From Sphingomonas endolithica (lineage in GTDB: Bacteria; Pseudomonadota; Alphaproteobacteria; Sphingomonadales; Sphingomonadaceae): a stretch of DNA of 64,000 nt. Position 1 is the stretch's first letter; each line of letters starts with the position of its first letter. Positions 52,670 through 62,104 of the stretch are shown in pieces. The notes beneath the pieces are model-generated. The model worked only from the letters and a program-made list of their open reading frames with translations, was not told the DNA's origin and did not search any database. The stretch lies in assembly GCF_025231525.1 (NCBI RefSeq), contig NZ_CP103057.1, forward strand, positions 3,544,501-3,608,500. The letters are read 5' to 3'. The position numbers were made by a program, and so were the translations under genes.

Positions 52670-54040
52670 CTAAAAGCGCAGCTCGTCATAGACCTTCGAC
52701 ACGTCGCCGTTCCACGCGCCGTGATACTTCTCCAGCAGTATCTCGGCCGGCACCTTGCCCGACCGTACGACCTCGCGCAGCGGATCGAGGAAGCCGGTTT
52801 CGTTGCTGCCGCCGCCATCCAGGCGACTGCGCGCGGCCAGGCCGCTGTGCGAGATGTCGAGCACTTCGCCGGCGATATCGCGGAGCGTACCGCCACCGGC
52901 GATCGGTGCGTTGAGGCCCAATTTCGGCACGGCATCGCGCAATGCCTGCCGCTCCTCGATGGTCCAGTCCTTAACCAAGTCCCACGCGGCATCCAGCGCG
53001 CTGCCGTCGTAGAGCAACCCGACCCACAGCGCCGGCAGCGCGCAGATCCGGCCCCACGGGCCGCCATCGGCGCCGCGCATTTCGAGGAACGTCTTCAGCC
53101 GCACCTCGGGGAAGGCAGTCGACAGGTGATCGGTCCAGTCGTCCAGCGACGGCAACTCGCCGGGCAGGACGGAAAGCTTGCCCTGCAGGAAGTCGCGGAA
53201 GGACAGGCCGGCGGCGTCGATATACTTGCCTTCGCGGTAGACGAAGTACATCGGCACATCGAGCGCATATTCGGCGTAGCGCTCGTAGCCGAAGCCGTCC
53301 TCGAACACGAACGGCAGCATGCCGGTGCGCGCGGGATCGGTGTCCGACCAGATATGGCTGCGATAGCTGAGCATGCCGTTGGGCCGGCCTTCCGTGAACG
53401 GCGAATTGGCGAACAGGGCGGTCGCCAGCGGCTGCAGCGCCAGCCCGACGCGGAACTTCTTGGCCATGTCGGCCTCGCTCTCGTAATCGAGATTGACCTG
53501 GATCGTGCAGGTGCGCAGCATCATGTCGAGCCCCATCGTGCCGACACGCGGCATGTGCCGCAGCATGATGCCGTAGCGCCCCTTGGGCATGCGCGGCAGC
53601 TCGTCGCGCGTCTTGTCCGGCCACATGCCGAGCCCCAGGAAGCCGATGCCGAACTTTTCGCCGATCGCCTTCACCTGTTCCAGGTGCCGCCCGGTCTCGG
53701 CGCAGGTCTGGTGGAGATTGTCGAGCGGCGCGCCCGACAGTTCGAACTGGCCGGCAGGCTCCAGGCTGACGCTGCCGTCGGCACCGTTCAACGCGATGAC
53801 GTTGCCGCCCTCCATGACCGGCGTCCAGCCATAGCCTTCCAGCGCCTTCAGCAGGTCGCGGATACCGCCTGGCTCCTCGTAGCTTGGCGCGTGATGGTCG
53901 GAGAGCGCGTAGACGAACTTTTCGTGCTCGGTGCCGATGCGCCACTGCTCGATCGGCTTTTCGCCCCGCGCGAAGCTCGCGATCAATTGGTCGCGCGATT
54001 CGATCGGCGGTGAGATCTTGGCTGGCGTCGGGCTCGTCAT
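52670..54040 (-). CDS. gshA: Glutamate-cysteine ligase, plant/alphaproteobacterial type
   Basis: 456 residues. WRIGTEHEKFVY is the ATP/glutamate motif. NVIALNGADGSVSLEPAGQFELSGAP, MLRTCTIQVNLDYESEADM and FLEMRGADGGPWGRICALPALWVGLLYD follow the GCS2-like enzymes of alphaproteobacteria and plants. It makes gamma-glutamylcysteine, the first step to glutathione. It lies in the same direction as rsmE with a 121-bp gap containing half of a CCCCGGC repeat. Confidence 0.94.
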   Translation of the reverse strand: MTSPTPAKISPPIESRDQLIASFARGEKPIEQWRIGTEHEKFVYALSDHHAPSYEEPGGIRDLLKALEGYGWTPVMEGGNVIALNGADGSVSLEPAGQFELSGAPLDNLHQTCAETGRHLEQVKAIGEKFGIGFLGLGMWPDKTRDELPRMPKGRYGIMLRHMPRVGTMGLDMMLRTCTIQVNLDYESEADMAKKFRVGLALQPLATALFANSPFTEGRPNGMLSYRSHIWSDTDPARTGMLPFVFEDGFGYERYAEYALDVPMYFVYREGKYIDAAGLSFRDFLQGKLSVLPGELPSLDDWTDHLSTAFPEVRLKTFLEMRGADGGPWGRICALPALWVGLLYDGSALDAAWDLVKDWTIEERQALRDAVPKLGLNAPIAGGGTLRDIAGEVLDISHSGLAARSRLDGGGSNETGFLDPLREVVRSGKVPAEILLEKYHGAWNGDVSKVYDELRF

Positions 54041-54106
54041 CGTCGCGCTGTAGCGGTGGGGAAGGGGGCGCGCTAGTGGCGACCGCGGCGACGAATTGCA
54101 CCCAAA

Positions 54107-54135
54107 AGGGGTGCTTCCCCGGCGAAGGCCGGAGA
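54107..54135. repeat. Half copy of the CCCCGGC palindrome
   Basis: CTTCCCCGGCGAAGGCCGGAG, one hairpin arm of the family seen at 36901-37010 and 42300-42401, with no partner arm nearby. It lies between rsmE and gshA. Confidence 0.6.
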
Positions 54136-54161
54136 ACTGTTATGTGCAGGCATCTCAGCCT

Positions 54162-54902
54162 CTACCAATCCCCCCGCGCCGCCATCCATACCGCCACGGC
54201 TGCCGCCGCCGCCGTATCCGCGCGCAGGATACGTGGCCCCAGACCGACCCCGATTGCCCCCGGCACGGCGCGGATCGCGGCGCGCTCCTCATCGTCGAAT
54301 CCACCCTCCGGCCCGATCAATATCGCGGCGGAAGCACCGCCATCCCGCATCGCCGCCAGCGCCGGCTCCCCGCCCGCCTCGTCGGCGAAGAACAAGGTTC
54401 GCCCCGCCGGCCAGTCGCGCAGCAACGCCGGCAGCTTCACCGTCTCGGCAAGCTCGGGGATCGCCGTGCGGCCGCATTGCTCGGCCGCTTCGATCATGTG
54501 CGCGCGCAGCCGCTCTTCCTTAGGCTTGTCGACCACCGAGCGCCGCGTCACCACCGGCACGATCCGCGCGACGCCGAGTTCGCACGCCTTTTCGACCATC
54601 CAGTCGATCCGCCCCTTCTTGAGCGGTGCGGCGCAGAGCCAGAGATCGGGCACCGCCTCGCGTTCCCGCAGCTGCTCCGTCACGTCGAGAGTGACATCGC
54701 GCTTGCCGACCGAACTCGCCAGCCCGAGCCATTCGCCGGTCAGGTCGTCGCAGAGCTTCAGCGGATCGCCGGTCTTCATCCGCATCACGGAAACGAGGTA
54801 ATGTGCCTGCGGGCCGGTGATGGTGATGGATCCGGGCGCGAGCGGCGTATCGACGAAGAGCCGCGGCGTCGATTGCGGCGGCCAGGCTGGGGTGGCGGTC
54901 AT
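54162..54902 (-). CDS. rsmE: 16S rRNA m3U1498 methyltransferase RsmE
   Basis: 246 residues. An N-terminal PUA-like domain (about 1-70) precedes a SPOUT fold with the knot region ILIGPEGGFDDEERAAIRA and GLGPRILRADTAAAAAV. KKGRIDWMVEKACELGVARIVPVVTRRSVV is typical. It methylates U1498 of 16S rRNA at the decoding region using SAM. It is upstream of gshA in the same direction, a usual sphingomonad neighbourhood. Confidence 0.93.
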   Translation of the reverse strand: MTATPAWPPQSTPRLFVDTPLAPGSITITGPQAHYLVSVMRMKTGDPLKLCDDLTGEWLGLASSVGKRDVTLDVTEQLREREAVPDLWLCAAPLKKGRIDWMVEKACELGVARIVPVVTRRSVVDKPKEERLRAHMIEAAEQCGRTAIPELAETVKLPALLRDWPAGRTLFFADEAGGEPALAAMRDGGASAAILIGPEGGFDDEERAAIRAVPGAIGVGLGPRILRADTAAAAAVAVWMAARGDW

Positions 54903-54947
54903 CCTGGGGGACTAGCGTGTCGCGGTTTCCACGTCACCCCGGTGGGA

Positions 54948-55112
54948 CTATCGCCGGCGCGCCCAGGGCCAGCGGCGCCGCACCAGCCGCCAGACGACGA
55001 CCAACGTGACGAGCCCTGCGATGGTGCCAAGCGCGATCTGTCCCGCGGCCTGCATCATCGCCCAGAACAAGGCTTCGAAGAACCGACCGACGGCGACCGA
55101 CCAGCCTACCAT
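54948..55112 (-). CDS. Possible small membrane protein
   Basis: 54 residues from MVGWSVAVGRFFEALFWAMM. One hydrophobic helix (IALGTIAGLVTLVVVW) ends in a basic tail RLVRRRWPWARRR, the layout of a genuine small inner-membrane protein. There is no clear ribosome site. It lies just upstream of rsmE in the same direction. It is uncertain whether it is translated. Confidence 0.4.
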   Translation of the reverse strand: MVGWSVAVGRFFEALFWAMMQAAGQIALGTIAGLVTLVVVWRLVRRRWPWARRR

Positions 55113-55278
55113 TCGGAAAAGAGAGCGTTTTGCGTCACCTGCTCGTGGGTAGACGCTATGGCCCCACCTGGCAAAGGCCGCGCAGTCGCGTCGGCGGAAA
55201 AGCGTGGCAGGGACTTTCGGCGGAGGATGAAAGACGCTTAAGGAGCATACAACCCGATCCCAGCAGAAAAGCGTGTCC

Positions 55279-56802
55279 ATGACGACCATCATCCGCGAAG
55301 CCGAGCTGATCGAGAGCGTCGCCGACGCGTTGCAGTTCATCAGTTACTATCACCCGATGGATTATATCCGCGCGCTCGGTGTCGCCTACGAGGCGGAGCA
55401 GAGCCCCGCTGCCAAGGATGCGATCGCACAGATCCTGACCAACAGCCGCATGTGCGCGGAGGGGCATCGGCCGATCTGCCAGGATACCGGCATCGTCACA
55501 GTGTTCGTTAAATGGGGACAGGATTGCCGCTTCGCCGACGGCAGCCGATCCCTGCAGGAGGTCGTCGACGAAGGCGTGCGCCGCGCGTACCTCAATCCCG
55601 AGAACAAGCTGCGCGCCTCGATCCTGGCCGATCCAGCCTTCACCCGGCGCAACACCAAGGACAATACGCCAAGCGTGCTCAGCGTCGAGATGGTGCCGGG
55701 CAACACCGTATCGATCGATGTCGCGGCCAAGGGTGGCGGATCGGAGAACAAGTCGAAGTTCAAGATGATGAACCCGAGCGATTCGATCGTCGACTGGGTG
55801 CTGGAGATGCTGCCGCAGATGGGCGCCGGCTGGTGCCCGCCGGGGATGCTTGGCATCGGCATCGGCGGCACGGCGGAAAAAAGCATGCTGCTCGCCAAGG
55901 AATCGCTGATGGGGCAGATCGACATGGCGCAGCTGAAGGCGCGCGGCCCTAGGACCGACGTCGAGGCGCTCCGGATCGAGATCTACGACAAGGTCAACGC
56001 GCTCGGCATCGGTGCGCAGGGGCTGGGCGGCCTGTCCACCATCCTCGACGTCAAGATCGCCGACTGGCCGACGCATGCCGCATCCAAGCCGGTGGCGATG
56101 ATCCCCAATTGCGCGGCGACGCGGCATGCGCACTTCACGCTGGACGGGTCGGGGCCGGTCTATCTCGAACCGCCGAAGCTGGAGGAATGGCCCGACGTAA
56201 ACTGGACGCCGGACAAAGCGGCGATCCGCGTCGACCTCGATACGCTGACCGCCGAGCAGGTGGCGACCTGGCAGCAGGGCGACCGGCTGCTGTTGAACGG
56301 CAAGATGCTCACTGGGCGCGATGCCGCGCACAAGAGGATCAAGGACATGCTGGACGCGGGCGAGCCGCTGCCGGTCGAGTTCAAGGGCCGGGTGATCTAT
56401 TATGTCGGCCCGGTCGATCCGGTCGGCGACGAGGTCGTGGGGCCGGCAGGGCCGACCACGGCGACGCGGATGGACAAGTTCACCCGCATGATGCTCGGCC
56501 AGGGCCTGCTGGCGATGGTCGGCAAGGCCGAGCGCGGTGCGGATGCGACGCTGGCGATCGCCGAGGCGAAGAGCGCGTATCTGATGGCGGTCGGCGGCGC
56601 GGCCTATCTCGTCGCGCGCGCCATCAAGGGATCGAAGGTGGTGGGGTTCGCCGATCTCGGTATGGAAGCGATCTACGAATTCGAGGTGAGCGACTTCCCG
56701 GTGACGGTGGCGGTGGATTCCAGCGGGGCCAACGTGCACCAGCTGGCGCCGCTCGTCTGGAAGGAGAAGATCGCGCGCGAGCGGTTGCTGGAAACGGTCT
56801 GA
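55279..56802 (+). CDS. Fumarate hydratase class I
   Basis: 507 residues. Iron-sulfur enzyme: cluster cysteines in NSRMCAEGHRPICQDTG (C59, C67) and later; EMVPGNTVSIDVAAKGGGSENKSKFKMMNPSDS, GAGWCPPGMLGIGIGGTAEKSMLLAKES and PVGDEVVGPAGPTTATRMDKF are typical. It interconverts fumarate and malate in the TCA cycle. The labile 4Fe-4S cluster makes it oxidant-sensitive. ATG 55279 is used; a GTG six bases upstream is in frame. The MBL-fold gene follows after one base. Confidence 0.94.
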   Translation: MTTIIREAELIESVADALQFISYYHPMDYIRALGVAYEAEQSPAAKDAIAQILTNSRMCAEGHRPICQDTGIVTVFVKWGQDCRFADGSRSLQEVVDEGVRRAYLNPENKLRASILADPAFTRRNTKDNTPSVLSVEMVPGNTVSIDVAAKGGGSENKSKFKMMNPSDSIVDWVLEMLPQMGAGWCPPGMLGIGIGGTAEKSMLLAKESLMGQIDMAQLKARGPRTDVEALRIEIYDKVNALGIGAQGLGGLSTILDVKIADWPTHAASKPVAMIPNCAATRHAHFTLDGSGPVYLEPPKLEEWPDVNWTPDKAAIRVDLDTLTAEQVATWQQGDRLLLNGKMLTGRDAAHKRIKDMLDAGEPLPVEFKGRVIYYVGPVDPVGDEVVGPAGPTTATRMDKFTRMMLGQGLLAMVGKAERGADATLAIAEAKSAYLMAVGGAAYLVARAIKGSKVVGFADLGMEAIYEFEVSDFPVTVAVDSSGANVHQLAPLVWKEKIARERLLETV

Positions 56803-56803
56803 G

Positions 56804-58081
56804 ATGACCTTGCGCGTCGTGTTTCGCCGGATCGTGGCGGTCCTGCTCTGGCTGGTCGTCATCATGTGTCTCGCCGCCACGATCGTGCCGCAGTTTCTCG
56901 ACCGCATCTATTATCGCGGGGCGACCAGCGGCCATTTCGACGGCGCCCGCTTCTTCAACAGCGACGGCAGCGACGACGACACCAGGCCGGTACCCGGCGG
57001 CGGCGGGCGAGCCGGCTTCTTCTGGCGGCAGGCGACCGGGCGCGATGGGCGACCCGCCTGGCCGGATGCCGTACCGGTCCGTCCGGCGCGGGCGGCGGAA
57101 CTGGGCCCGCTTGCAGCCGGCGGGATGCGCGCGACCTGGATCGGGCATGCCAGCGTCCTGGTGCAGACGCCCAAGCTAAACATCCTGACCGATCCGGTAT
57201 GGAGCGATACGGCAGGGCCTTTCGGGTTTGGCCCGCGGCGAGTGGCCGCGCCGGGCGTACGGTTTGAAGACCTGCCCAAGATTGATCTCGTGCTGGTCAG
57301 CCATAATCACTACGACCATATGGACCTCGCCACCTTGAAGCGCCTGTGGGATCGCGACCGGCCGGTATTCATCACCAGCTTGGGAAATGACGCATTGCTG
57401 CGGAGCGCCGGCATCCCAGCACGCAATGTTTACGATTGTGGGCAGTGCCCCGGCGTCGCGGCGCTGGACTGGGGGCAGAACACGATCGTCGAAGGTGCGC
57501 AGATGCGTGGTTGGCAGGCGCGACCAATAGGGGCGGCGCCGTTCACGCGAGTATCGGTGGTCCGGACGCATCATTGGGGTAGTCGCTGGTTGTCCGATCG
57601 CAATCGGGCATTGTGGTCCGGCTTCGTTGTCGATGTACCGGGCAGTGGCAGCATCTTTTTCGCCGGAGACACTGGTTTGGGCGACGGCCGTTGGATCGAT
57701 GAGGCCAAGGCAGCGGCAATCCAGCCGATCCGGCTGGCGTTGATCCCGATCGGTGCGTTCCGGTTCGTGCCCAGGCAGATGCAGTCCGCCGCGCATATCG
57801 GCCCGATCGATGCGGTGGAGGTGTTCCGCCGCTTAGGGGCGAGCACCGCGATCCCGATCCATTGGGGCACGTTCAGGCTGAGCTACGAAGGATATCGCAC
57901 GCCACCGACGCTGTTGGCGGCGGCCGCGCGCTGCGCGGGCGTACCGGCGGGGCGGTTCGCGCCGGTCCGAATCGGGCGGCCGGTGGCGATCAGGTCCCTT
58001 GGTGGCGGTGCCGTGTCGCGCGTTGATCGAGCGGCGGTGGTACGTTGCCTGGATACGCCGGCGGTGGAGGCGATGCGGTGA
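56804..58081 (+). CDS. MBL-fold hydrolase, NAPE-PLD/RomA-like, membrane-anchored
   Basis: 425 residues. An N-terminal membrane helix (about 10-30, IVAVLLWLVVIMCLAATIV) is followed by the metallo-beta-lactamase fold with VLVSHNHYDHMDL (HxHxDH), TWIGHASVLVQ, VRTHHWGSRW, FFAGDTGLGDG and IPIHWGTFRLSYE. The arrangement matches the NAPE-phospholipase D/UlaG-like group, which cut phosphodiester or lactone bonds. It starts 2 nt after fumarase, so co-transcription is likely. Anchoring suggests a lipid substrate; this is inference. Confidence 0.85.
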   Translation: MTLRVVFRRIVAVLLWLVVIMCLAATIVPQFLDRIYYRGATSGHFDGARFFNSDGSDDDTRPVPGGGGRAGFFWRQATGRDGRPAWPDAVPVRPARAAELGPLAAGGMRATWIGHASVLVQTPKLNILTDPVWSDTAGPFGFGPRRVAAPGVRFEDLPKIDLVLVSHNHYDHMDLATLKRLWDRDRPVFITSLGNDALLRSAGIPARNVYDCGQCPGVAALDWGQNTIVEGAQMRGWQARPIGAAPFTRVSVVRTHHWGSRWLSDRNRALWSGFVVDVPGSGSIFFAGDTGLGDGRWIDEAKAAAIQPIRLALIPIGAFRFVPRQMQSAAHIGPIDAVEVFRRLGASTAIPIHWGTFRLSYEGYRTPPTLLAAAARCAGVPAGRFAPVRIGRPVAIRSLGGGAVSRVDRAAVVRCLDTPAVEAMR

Positions 58082-58105
58082 GGGGGAGGTAGCAACCACT
58101 CCATC

Positions 58106-58184
58106 GTTCTCCTGCGAACGCAGGAGTCCAGGAGTCACGAGCGCCGCACTTAGTTACTCTGGGCTTCTGCGTTCGCAGGAGAAC
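58106..58184. repeat. Palindromic repeat, CCTGCG family, copy 2
   Basis: GTTCTCCTGCGAACGCAGGAG and CTTCTGCGTTCGCAGGAGAAC form an inverted pair around a linker with CACGAGCGCCGCAC, as in 22001-22080. It is one of two repeats in the 392-bp gap between the MBL-fold gene and rdgB. Confidence 0.82.
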
Positions 58185-58245
58185 CCTGTTGTTTGTGGGC
58201 GCCCGGATCAGTGTCTGCTCACAGCCGACAATGCTCGCCCCCTCG

Positions 58246-58434
58246 GTCACCCCGGCACAGGTCGGTGATTGCACCACTCGGACATGGCCAACCTCGTCAT
58301 CCCCGCGCAGGCGGGGATCCATACCGGCTTACTTTGCTGCTGAAGTCCCGTCGCCCGAGTTTATGGGTCCCCGCCTGCGCGGGGATGACGTATCATGCTC
58401 AAACGGGATAGCGCCGAACAGGTCCGGGCTGACG
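58246..58434. repeat. Palindromic repeat arm split by a MITE
   Basis: GTCACCCCG-GCACAGGTC and GAACAGGTC-CGGGCTGACG become one arm when the element at 58264-58415 and one nonamer are removed. Unlike 7430 and 23347, no partner arm follows. Confidence 0.78.
58264..58415. mobile_element. 152-bp MITE-like element, copy 3, inverted
   Basis: It begins GGTGATTGCACC and ends AACGGGATAGCGCC; the complement of the end, GGCGCTATCCCGTTTGAGC, matches the left end of copies 1 and 2, so this copy is in the opposite orientation. It is flanked by GCACAGGTC (58255-58263) and GAACAGGTC (58416-58424), nine bases with one mismatch. The inner palindrome is 58296-58390. More diverged than the other two copies, so probably older. 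Confidence 0.8.
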
Positions 58435-58473
58435 GACCGATGTTCCCAGCATCTCTCCGCCAATCGCTATGGG

Positions 58474-59103
58474 CTACAGTACCGCCGCGACCAATTGTCG
58501 GAACGCATCGGCACGGTGGCTGACCGCATGCTTGGCGTCCGGCTCGATCTCGCCGAAGGTCTGGTGATCGCCATCCCGCACGAACATCGCGTCATAGCCG
58601 AAGCCCTTGTCGCCCCGCGGCGGCCAGACGAGCGTGCCATCCACGCGACCCTCGAACCATTCGACATGGCCATCGGGCCAGGCAAGCGCCAGCGCGCAGA
58701 CGAAGTGCGCGGCTCGGCTGGCGTCCGGCCCCTGTTCGGCCAGGTTCGACTCGATCGACTCCATTGCCAGCACGAAGTTCTTCTCCGGCCCGGCCCAGCG
58801 CGCGGAGAAGATGCCGGGATCGCCGTTCAGCGCATCGACGCACAGCCCGCTATCGTCGGCGAGCGCCGGCAAGCCCGACAGATCGGCAGCATAGAGCGCC
58901 TTCAGCTCGGCATTGGCGACGAAGGTGGTGCCGGTTTCCTCAGGCTCGGGCAGATCGAGTTCGGCTGCAGACACCGGCTCGATCCCATAGGCACCCAGCA
59001 AGGCGCGGATTTCGCGCACCTTGCCTTCGTTATGGCTGGCGATGACCAGCGGGCCGGGCTTCAGCTTGCGGATCGCCTGAGGGACATCGCCTTCACCACT
59101 CAT
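58474..59103 (-). CDS. rdgB: XTP/dITP diphosphatase (RdgB/HAM1)
   Basis: 209 residues. [17 protein letters not shown] at the N terminus binds substrate phosphates. [27 protein letters not shown] and [12 protein letters not shown]...ISHRADAF-type segments (here VSHRADAF) are characteristic. It cleaves non-canonical purine triphosphates to keep them out of DNA. It starts in the rph stop (ATGA), so it is translationally coupled. Confidence 0.94.
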   Translation of the reverse strand: MSGEGDVPQAIRKLKPGPLVIASHNEGKVREIRALLGAYGIEPVSAAELDLPEPEETGTTFVANAELKALYAADLSGLPALADDSGLCVDALNGDPGIFSARWAGPEKNFVLAMESIESNLAEQGPDASRAAHFVCALALAWPDGHVEWFEGRVDGTLVWPPRGDKGFGYDAMFVRDGDHQTFGEIEPDAKHAVSHRADAFRQLVAAVL

Positions 59104-59816
59104 TTTGCCACTGCCTTTGCCTGTGCCGCGAAGATATCCGCGCAGCCGATACGGGCCAAACGCAACAAGCGCAGCAAAGCTTCCTCGTCATAGGTCGCGC
59201 CTTCGGCGGTGGCCTGTGCCTCGGCGATGTTGCCGTTTTCGAGCAGCACGAAATTGGCGTCGGCATCGGCGGTCGAGTCTTCGTCGTAATCGAGGTCGAG
59301 CACCGGCGTGCCCTGATAGATGCCGCAGCTGATCGCCGCGACCTTCTGCGTCAGCGGATCGGCGGTCAGCTTGCCGCTTGCCAGCAGCCCGTCGATCGCC
59401 AGGCGAAGCGCAACCCAGGCGCCCGAGATCGAGGCAGTGCGCGTGCCGCCATCGGCCTGGATCACGTCGCAATCGAGCACGATCTGGCGTTCGCCGAGCA
59501 GCTTCATGTCGGTGACCGCGCGAAGCGAGCGGCCGATCAGGCGCTGGATTTCCTGCGTACGGCCGGATTGCTTGCCCTTGGCGGCTTCGCGATTGTTGCG
59601 CGTGTTGGTGGCACGCGGCAGCATGCCGTATTCCGCGGTCACCCAGCCCTCGCCGCGTCCGCGCATGAACGGCGGGACCTTCTCCTCGACGGAAGCGGTG
59701 ACCAGCACCTTGGTGTCGCCGAAGCCGATCAGCACGGAGCCTTCCGCATGCTTGGTGAAGCGGGGTTCGATCGTGATGGCGCGCATCTGATCGGGGGCAC
59801 GGCCGCTGGGGCGCAT
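59100..59816 (-). CDS. rph: Ribonuclease PH
   Basis: 238 residues. The canonical start [33 protein letters not shown] is followed by the phosphate-binding [19 protein letters not shown] and [16 protein letters not shown], then [15 protein letters not shown]. It trims tRNA 3' ends with phosphate. The rph-rdgB order is common in alphaproteobacteria. It lies divergent from the DUF6438 gene, separated by 94 bp. Confidence 0.95.
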   Translation of the reverse strand: MRPSGRAPDQMRAITIEPRFTKHAEGSVLIGFGDTKVLVTASVEEKVPPFMRGRGEGWVTAEYGMLPRATNTRNNREAAKGKQSGRTQEIQRLIGRSLRAVTDMKLLGERQIVLDCDVIQADGGTRTASISGAWVALRLAIDGLLASGKLTADPLTQKVAAISCGIYQGTPVLDLDYDEDSTADADANFVLLENGNIAEAQATAEGATYDEEALLRLLRLARIGCADIFAAQAKAVAK

Positions 59817-59910
59817 TCAACTCTCCTCAAGGTTTGGTCGGGCAGGCAATGGGCAGGCACCTAGACGGGTGCCGGCCAACACGCCAGTGTCGAGCAGGGA
59901 GACGAAGAAC

Positions 59911-60408
59911 ATGGCAATGCGGATGACATCATGGATGGCGGGTGCGGCACTCGCGCTCGGCGGATGCGCGACGACCGGGACCACGCCGGGTTCGACCCCG
60001 CAGCCGCAGATTCGCAACATGACCTATGCGACCTTGCCGTGTCATGGCTTTTGCCCGGTTTATACCGTGACCATCGACGCCGATGGCGAGGGAATGTTCA
60101 CCGGCACGAGCAACACCGCCGTCACCGGCGCGCGCCGCTTTACCGCGACGCCGGCGCAGGTCGCCGACTTCTTCGGTCGCTTGCAGCCCTATCTCCCGAC
60201 CGGCGAGCTGCTGCTGAGCGGCCCCGATGCCTGCAAGATGTACGCGACGGACCTGCCGGCGGCGGAAGTCACGTGGAGCGGCACCGGCGGTTCGGGGCAC
60301 CTGCTGTACAATTATGGCTGCGACCGCGACGCGCACCGCACGCTCGCCGACGCGCTGCGCGGCGCACCGCAGGCGCTGCCGATCGCCGATCTGATCGGCA
60401 AGCGTTGA
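59911..60408 (+). CDS. DUF6438 lipoprotein
   Basis: 165 residues from MAMRMTSWMAGAALALGGC, lipobox ALGGC. The mature part starts after a T/P-rich linker with MTYATLPCHGFCPVYTVTIDADGEGMFTG, the DUF6438 motif with paired cysteines (CHGFC). A later pair (DACKMY, YGCDRD) may form a second disulfide. Function is unknown. It precedes hrcA by about 50 bp in the same direction. The earlier in-frame starts lack a signal peptide. Confidence 0.83.
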   Translation: MAMRMTSWMAGAALALGGCATTGTTPGSTPQPQIRNMTYATLPCHGFCPVYTVTIDADGEGMFTGTSNTAVTGARRFTATPAQVADFFGRLQPYLPTGELLLSGPDACKMYATDLPAAEVTWSGTGGSGHLLYNYGCDRDAHRTLADALRGAPQALPIADLIGKR

Positions 60409-60460
60409 ACGACGCGCCGTTGACGGGGTGGGCGTTGAGCATCGACTGTCGGCTCACCAC

Positions 60461-61519
60461 ATGATGATGATGCCGGCACCGCCGATCAGCGACCTTAACG
60501 ACCGCGCGCGGGATGTCTTCCGCGTGGTAGTCGAGAGCTATCTCGAGACCGGCGCCCCGACGGGATCCCGAACGATCGCGCAGCTATCAGGACTCAATCT
60601 GTCGCCGGCGTCGATCCGCAACGTGATGCAGGATCTGGAGGAACTCGGCCTGATCGCCTCGCCGCATACCAGCGCGGGGCGGCTGCCGACCGAATCCGGC
60701 CTGCGGCTGTTCGTCGACGGGATGATGCAGGCGCTGGAGCCGAGCGCGGAAGAGCGATCGGCGATCGAATCGCGCATCGGCCAGCCGGGCCCGGTCGAGG
60801 CGGCACTGGCGGCGACGACCGCGGCGCTCTCCGGCCTGTCGGCCTGTGCGGGGCTGGTGATGGTGCCCAAACGCGAACTGGTGTTGCGACAGATGAGTTT
60901 CGTGCCGTTGTCGTCGGACAAGGCGCTGGCCGTGCTGGTCAGCGAGGATGGCGCGGTGGAGAATCGCGTCATCGACCTGCCGAGCGGGGTCGATCCTTCC
61001 GCGCTGGTGCAGGCGGGCAATTACATGACTGCCATGCTGTCCGGGCTGACGCTGGGCGAGGCGCGCGGCAGGATCGAGCGCGAGATTTCCGAGGAGCGCG
61101 CCATGCTCGACGCCGCGTCGCGCGTGCTGATCGAACGCGGCCTAGCGGTGTGGAGCGAGGATGGCGATCGCCGCCCGGTGCTGATCGTGCGCGGGCAGGG
61201 GCGGTTGATTGATGCGGCGGACGCAGCACAGCTCGAACGGATCACCGAATTGCTCGACGATCTGGAAGGCAAGCAGGAGATTGCCGGGTTGCTCGACAGC
61301 GCCAGCGCGGGCGATTCGACGCGCATCTTCATCGGCGCGGAGAACAAATTGTTCTCGCTGTCGGGGTCATCGGTGATCGCTCGACCGTTCCATGGGCTGG
61401 ACGGCCGCGTGGTCGGCGTGGTGGGCGTGATCGGCCCGACGCGGTTGAACTATGCGCGCGTCGTGCCCATGGTGGATTTCACTGCCGCGACGCTCGCCAG
61501 ATTGATGGGCCGCGGCTGA
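60461..61519 (+). CDS. hrcA: Heat-inducible transcription repressor HrcA
   Basis: 352 residues. The winged-helix N terminus (DRARDVFRVVVESYLETGAPTGSRTIA...LSPASIRNVMQDLEELGLIASPHTSAGRLPTESGLRLFVD) is the HrcA signature, followed by its GAF-like dimer domain. It represses groESL through CIRCE sites. Four successive ATGs (60461-60472) make the exact start uncertain. I see no CIRCE inverted repeat upstream, so the gene itself is not obviously self-regulated. grpE follows. Confidence 0.93.
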   Translation: MMMMPAPPISDLNDRARDVFRVVVESYLETGAPTGSRTIAQLSGLNLSPASIRNVMQDLEELGLIASPHTSAGRLPTESGLRLFVDGMMQALEPSAEERSAIESRIGQPGPVEAALAATTAALSGLSACAGLVMVPKRELVLRQMSFVPLSSDKALAVLVSEDGAVENRVIDLPSGVDPSALVQAGNYMTAMLSGLTLGEARGRIEREISEERAMLDAASRVLIERGLAVWSEDGDRRPVLIVRGQGRLIDAADAAQLERITELLDDLEGKQEIAGLLDSASAGDSTRIFIGAENKLFSLSGSSVIARPFHGLDGRVVGVVGVIGPTRLNYARVVPMVDFTAATLARLMGRG

Positions 61520-61545
61520 CCAATTCGAGGGATTTCAGGACCGAC

Positions 61546-62094
61546 ATGATCGACGACGACAACAAGACCGCCGAAGCCGCCGACCTGCGCGAGGAGACTG
61601 CCGAGGCGTCGCCCGAACTCGCCGAGCACGACCGGGTGGCAGAGCTGGAAAAGCAACTGGCAGAGGCCAAGGCGGCGACATTGTACGCCCATGCCGAGGC
61701 GCAGAACGTGCGCCGCCGCGCGGAGAAGGAAGCCGCGGACGCACGCTCCTATGCCGCGACCGCCTTCGCCCGCGACCTGCTGTCGGTCGCCGACAATCTC
61801 GCGCGCGGGCTGGAAGCCATTCCGGCCGAGCTGCGCGGCGACGACAAGATGAAGGGCCTGGTCGCCGGTCTCGAGGCCACGGGCCGTGAGCTGGAGAGCG
61901 TCTTCTCGCGGCATGGCATCACCAAGATGACCGTGATGGGCGAGGCACTCGACCCCAACCGCCACCAAGCGATGTTCGAACTGCCCAGCGACGAGCGCCC
62001 CGGCACCGTTGTGCAGGAAATGCAGGCGGGCTACATGATCAAGGACCGCCTGCTGCGCCCGGCGCTGGTCGGCGTGGCGAAGAAGGCGGATTGA
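61546..62094 (+). CDS. grpE: Nucleotide exchange factor GrpE
   Basis: 182 residues. An acidic N-terminal tail and a long helix (RVAELEKQLAEAKAATLYAHAEAQNVRRRAEKEAADARSYA) lead to the beta domain with FSRHGITKMTVMGEALDPNRHQAMFELPSDE and GYMIKDRLLRPALVGVAK. It releases ADP from DnaK. It lies 26 nt after hrcA, the classical alphaproteobacterial pair. dnaK is not in the window. Confidence 0.95.
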   Translation: MIDDDNKTAEAADLREETAEASPELAEHDRVAELEKQLAEAKAATLYAHAEAQNVRRRAEKEAADARSYAATAFARDLLSVADNLARGLEAIPAELRGDDKMKGLVAGLEATGRELESVFSRHGITKMTVMGEALDPNRHQAMFELPSDERPGTVVQEMQAGYMIKDRLLRPALVGVAKKAD

Positions 62095-62104
62095 GGTCTA
62101 GCCG

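Noticed and set aside
60409..60460. CIRCE operator upstream of hrcA
   Set aside because: I looked for TTAGCACTC-N9-GAGTGCTAA or a close variant and found none. The short gap holds only weak sequence before four consecutive ATGs.
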